NCBI RefSeq assembly: GCF_021533215.1
Contig: NZ_JAJNKA010000007.1
Coordinates: 248,001 to 312,000 of the forward strand
DNA length: 64,000 nt
From: Portibacter lacus
GTDB lineage: Bacteria > Bacteroidota > Bacteroidia > Chitinophagales > Saprospiraceae
Direction of reading: 5' to 3'
This document shows, one piece after another, positions 61,220-64,000 of the stretch (positions are counted from its first letter, which is position 1; each line of letters opens with the position of its first letter). Below the pieces are notes generated by a model. That model was not told the DNA's origin. It was given only the letters and a program-made list of their open reading frames with translations, and did no database searches. Made by a program: the position numbers and the translations under genes.

Positions 61220-61951
61220 CTACCAATTCTTTTTGTCTATGGAAAGTTTAGTTGCCAATATAAACGTTGTGATAACAGATAAGAAATACAATATATCTCT
61301 TGTATCCAGCACACCTCTACTAATCGAATTATAGTGATATTCTATACCTAATCGCTCTACGAAATTATCGAAGGTGCCAATAAAAATAGGCAAACTGCTT
61401 AGATATTGAAAGCCCCAATGAAAAAGGAAACATAGAAATGCTCCGATAACAAAAGACACGATCTGGTTCTTGCTTATAGAAGATGAAAATATACCTATCG
61501 CTGCAAAAGTTGCAGAAAGTAGTGCTAAACCAATATAAGATCCCGCAACCGCTCCAGAGTCAATATTACCCACTGGAGAACCTAATTGATGTACGGAATA
61601 AAAGTAGATTAGTGTAGGAAGTAAAGCGAATAGAATAAGAATCAAAACAGAAAAATATTTTCCTAGAATCAGTCCGATACTGGAAATAGGTTTTGTCAAT
61701 AATAATTCAAGTGTTCCATTCTGATGCTCTTCTGCAAAACTTCGCATCGATATTGCCGGAATGAGAAATATAAATACCATCGGTGCAATGGTGAATAATT
61801 GATCCAAAGTTGCATAGTTGTAATTCAAGACACTTGTCTCTTGAAAAACCCACATGAATAAACCTAGGAACAATAGAAAAACACCTATAATAATGTATGC
61901 TATTAATGAACTGAAAAATGCTCCTAATTCTCTTGATATGATCTGAATCAT
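61220..61951 (-). CDS. gldF: Gliding-motility ABC transporter permease GldF
   Basis: A 243-residue ABC-2 type permease with six membrane helices. IISRELGAFFSSLIAYIIIGVFLLF opens the protein and MRSFAEEHQNGTLELLLTKPIS is the conserved cytoplasmic coupling loop of this family, followed by GLILGKYFSVLILILFALLPTLIYFY. It pairs with the GldA ATPase encoded immediately upstream; start and stop share one nt. Confidence 0.93.
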   Translation of the reverse strand: MIQIISRELGAFFSSLIAYIIIGVFLLFLGLFMWVFQETSVLNYNYATLDQLFTIAPMVFIFLIPAISMRSFAEEHQNGTLELLLTKPISSIGLILGKYFSVLILILFALLPTLIYFYSVHQLGSPVGNIDSGAVAGSYIGLALLSATFAAIGIFSSSISKNQIVSFVIGAFLCFLFHWGFQYLSSLPIFIGTFDNFVERLGIEYHYNSISRGVLDTRDILYFLSVITTFILATKLSIDKKNW

Positions 61952-62859
61952 TAGTTCGCAGTTAGTTTAGTAAATATATCTTCCATGCTATAGTCTTCCA
62001 TTCTCATCCCCAATAAGACTAGACCTTCCTCTACAGCAAAATTGAATAAATTCTTTCGTGTATTAACCTCTTTATCACATATCAAATGGAAACTTAATCC
62101 ACTATGAGCCTTGATCCGCTTAACGCCTTCTATCTTTTCAATTTTCAGTGAGCTAACTTCTTTATCGAATTCCACTATTACTAATTGTTCAGCTTGCTGA
62201 AACTGGGTAAGTACTTCTATACTATCATCAGCAACTATTTTACCTTTATTGATAATAATTACGCGATCACAAAGCGCCTGAACTTCTTGCATGATATGCG
62301 AAGAAAAAAGTACTGTTTTCTCCTTTCCTAAGTTCTTAATCAAACTTCTAATTTCAAGCAATTGATTCGGATCTAATCCGGTAGTAGGTTCATCAAGTAT
62401 AAGTACTTCTGGATCATGAATTAGCGCCTGTGCTAGACCTACTCTTTGTCTATATCCTTTCGATAACTCCCCTATCCTCTTATTCGCTTCACGAGTCAGT
62501 CCCGTAAGCGTAATCATTTCTTCTACTTTTTCTTTTTTATTTTTCAATTTATGTAGACCAGCTACGAAAGATAGGTACTCTCTAATATACATTTCCTTGT
62601 AGAGCGGATTATGCTCTGGAAGGTATCCAATCTTTTTTCTGACTAAGGAAGCATGTTCATTGACATCATAATCACAAACTACGGCTTCGCCAGAACTTGC
62701 AGGCAAGTAGGAAGTAATAATCTTCATCGTCGTCGTTTTCCCAGCACCGTTAGGACCTAGAAAGCCAACGATTTCACCTTTTCGAACAGAAAAGCTGATG
62801 TCATCCAATGCTTTTTGTTCTCCATATATTTTAGTCACATTCTTTATTTCAATGGACAT
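61951..62859 (-). CDS. gldA: Gliding-motility ABC transporter ATPase GldA
   Basis: A 302-residue ABC ATPase. Walker A is GPNGAGKTT, followed by the Q-loop region GYLPEHNPLYKEMYIREYL, the signature LSKGYRQRVGLAQAL, Walker B VLILDEPTTGLDP, and the H-loop FSSHIMQEV. A C-terminal ~80-residue extension (VEFDKEVSSLKIEKIEGV onward) is typical of ABC-2 exporters. Its start lies 11 nt inside the end of truB, which is unusual for an unrelated tRNA gene but common in compact Bacteroidota operons. Energy source of the GldAFG complex. Confidence 0.94.
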   Translation of the reverse strand: MSIEIKNVTKIYGEQKALDDISFSVRKGEIVGFLGPNGAGKTTTMKIITSYLPASSGEAVVCDYDVNEHASLVRKKIGYLPEHNPLYKEMYIREYLSFVAGLHKLKNKKEKVEEMITLTGLTREANKRIGELSKGYRQRVGLAQALIHDPEVLILDEPTTGLDPNQLLEIRSLIKNLGKEKTVLFSSHIMQEVQALCDRVIIINKGKIVADDSIEVLTQFQQAEQLVIVEFDKEVSSLKIEKIEGVKRIKAHSGLSFHLICDKEVNTRKNLFNFAVEEGLVLLGMRMEDYSMEDIFTKLTAN

Positions 62860-63565
62860 CTCTTAATTCATTTATTAATGTATCTAAGTCCCAAGCATCT
62901 TTAACGTCGTAGCCCGCGGTTTTAGTTCTTTTTAGGCCAACAAGATAAGCCCCATTATTCAATGATTTCCCAAAATCATCAGCCAATGTTCTTATATAAG
63001 TACCTTTCGAACAAGTTACAGAAAATTCAACGTATGGCTTTTCTACTTTATTTATTACAAATTCTTCAATATTTACAGTACGCTCTCTTGTCTTGACATC
63101 TTCTCCCTGACGAGCTCTTTTATAACTTGCTACTCCATCTATTTTTACTGCAGAATAAATGGGTGGAAACTGTTGAATTGCTCCCTTGAAATTCTCTACA
63201 GTATTCAAGATTTGCTCTTCTGTAATGGCTTCGATATCAAAAGTTTCGTTTTCTTCCATCTCGGCATCATACGAAAGCGTTGTTGCTCCTAATTTTAACT
63301 TTCCTTCATACTGCTTATTCAGATCAGTTAAGTCATTAATCTTTTTCGTGAACTTCCCTGTACAAATCAGCAACAAACCTGTAGCTAGAGGATCCAAAGT
63401 CCCAGCATGACCTACTTTTATCTTCTTAACACCTAGTCGATGCTTTAGCGTATACCTAATTTTATTTACTACATCGAAAGAAGTCCATTCTAGAGGTTTA
63501 TCCACTAATAAAAGTGCCCCTTCTTGAAAATCAGTTTCGTTTATGTCTTTTACAAATGGAATCAT
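62849..63565 (-). CDS. truB: tRNA pseudouridine(55) synthase
   Basis: A 238-residue pseudouridine synthase from the ATG at 63565; the open frame to 63610 would overlap uppP. It makes pseudouridine 55 in the T-loop of tRNAs. Family landmarks: LLVDKPLEWTSFDVVNKIR, the catalytic-Asp motif KVGHAGTLDPLATGLL, the FPPIYSAVKIDG stretch and CSKGTYIRTLADDFG. It lacks a C-terminal PUA domain, as usual for the short bacterial form. The start overlaps the uppP stop by 4 nt. Confidence 0.96.
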   Translation of the reverse strand: MIPFVKDINETDFQEGALLLVDKPLEWTSFDVVNKIRYTLKHRLGVKKIKVGHAGTLDPLATGLLLICTGKFTKKINDLTDLNKQYEGKLKLGATTLSYDAEMEENETFDIEAITEEQILNTVENFKGAIQQFPPIYSAVKIDGVASYKRARQGEDVKTRERTVNIEEFVINKVEKPYVEFSVTCSKGTYIRTLADDFGKSLNNGAYLVGLKRTKTAGYDVKDAWDLDTLINELRDVH

Positions 63566-64000
63566 GAAACGTAATAAAAGATTAAACTTATGGCAGCAAT
63601 TGCAAAACAATAGTAAGAGAAATAAGACAATTTACTATTCTTAACAATCCGTATCATAAGCGTACAGGCAAATAAACCTGTAATAAAAGCAGCAATAAAA
63701 CCAACACTCAGTTCTCCAACATTAGAAGCATTTTCAGTAAAACTTCCATCCAGTAGATCTTTAGCAATCTTACCAAAGATTAAAGGAAGTACCATGATAA
63801 ACGAAAATCTTGCCGCTACTTCTCTATCTAACCCTAGCAGAACAGAGGTAGAGATAGTTGCACCAGATCTACTTATTCCAGGCAAAATAGCAATGGCTTG
63901 AGCGATACCAATAATGATCGAATGGATAAAGCTTAGTTCTTTGTCTGTCTTTTCTGCTCTATCTGCTATGAACAAAATCAATCCAGTAATAAAGAGCATA
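63562..64000 (-). CDS. uppP: Undecaprenyl-diphosphatase, C-terminal part (partial)
   Basis: The frame is open to the right edge. The visible 145 codons (about half of the usual 260-270 residues) contain the second active-site motif IAILPGISRSGATISTSVLLGLDREVAARFSF, characteristic of UppP/BacA, and the final membrane helices (VGFIAAFITGLFACTLMIRIV, FSYYCFAIAAISLIFYYV). The enzyme dephosphorylates undecaprenyl diphosphate to recycle the lipid carrier for peptidoglycan and O-antigen. It starts the visible portion of the uppP-truB-gldAFG run, with a 4-nt overlap to truB. Confidence 0.95.
   Translation of the reverse strand, partial: MLFITGLILFIADRAEKTDKELSFIHSIIIGIAQAIAILPGISRSGATISTSVLLGLDREVAARFSFIMVLPLIFGKIAKDLLDGSFTENASNVGELSVGFIAAFITGLFACTLMIRIVKNSKLSYFSYYCFAIAAISLIFYYVS

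Overview
The window is from a low-GC member of the Bacteroidota. It carries gldA-gldF-gldG gliding genes, two large secreted proteins ending in type IX secretion (T9SS) sorting domains, many lipoproteins with a Cys lipobox, a GH97 glycosidase and several -7 boxes matching the Bacteroidota consensus TAnnTTTG. The LRR/HYR/Ig-repeat adhesin and marine-type uronate genes fit a Saprospiria- or Flavobacteriia-like bacterium, but lineage below phylum is a guess. I found no rRNA, tRNA, CRISPR array, prophage or insertion sequence.

Layout. 0-2.2 kb: a partial unknown gene and an SDR reductase on the minus strand, divergent from a cytoplasmic alpha/beta hydrolase. 2.3-9.5 kb: a tight six-gene plus-strand operon (Cys-rich lipoprotein, outer-membrane barrel, lipoprotein alpha/beta hydrolase paralogous to the first, Na+/solute symporter, KAS III-like enzyme that has lost His and Asn of its catalytic triad, acyl-CoA ligase). 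It looks like a complete but unassigned route from an extracellular ester to a cytoplasmic acyl-CoA, and is the best candidate here for an undescribed system. 9.6-18.6 kb: a GH97 glycosidase, a KefF-KefC-like antiporter pair, a DUF3857 protein with a degenerate transglutaminase site, a small lipoprotein and a LytS/LytTR two-component pair. 18.6-19.1 kb is empty except for a hairpin.

19.1-31.4 kb: a uronate/rhamnose catabolic locus. The minus-strand operon encodes an SDR-type fructuronate reductase, UxuA, UxaC, a TRAP transporter (P, Q, M), KduD and KduI. Divergent from it are a GH105 unsaturated uronyl hydrolase, a Tat-exported Gfo/Idh oxidoreductase and an L-rhamnose mutarotase. Both unsaturated uronate (via KduI/KduD) and glucuronate (via UxaC, reductase, UxuA) would reach 2-keto-3-deoxygluconate. 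The altronate branch is absent, which points to a rhamnose-glucuronate polymer such as ulvan more than to galacturonan. No lyase, SusC/D pair, KDG kinase or aldolase lies in the window.

31.5-38.3 kb: a decayed surface-protein pseudogene, then a 1848-residue T9SS adhesin with nine Ig-like repeats, eight of them exactly 77 residues. 38.4-51.3 kb: mixed housekeeping genes (Gfo/Idh, FMN hydroxyacid dehydrogenase, NUDIX, pyrE, M42 peptidase, UbiA-like protein, trmD, FKBP, M20 peptidase, MiaE) and a TPR-PD40-SPOR envelope protein. 51.5-54.5 kb: a T9SS subtilase ending at a 17-bp perfect inverted repeat. 54.6-64 kb: one long minus-strand run uppP-truB-gldA-gldF-gldG-DUF4340-PLC/S1P1-like-DUF368-SLC13, which combines gliding, tRNA modification and undecaprenyl-phosphate recycling.
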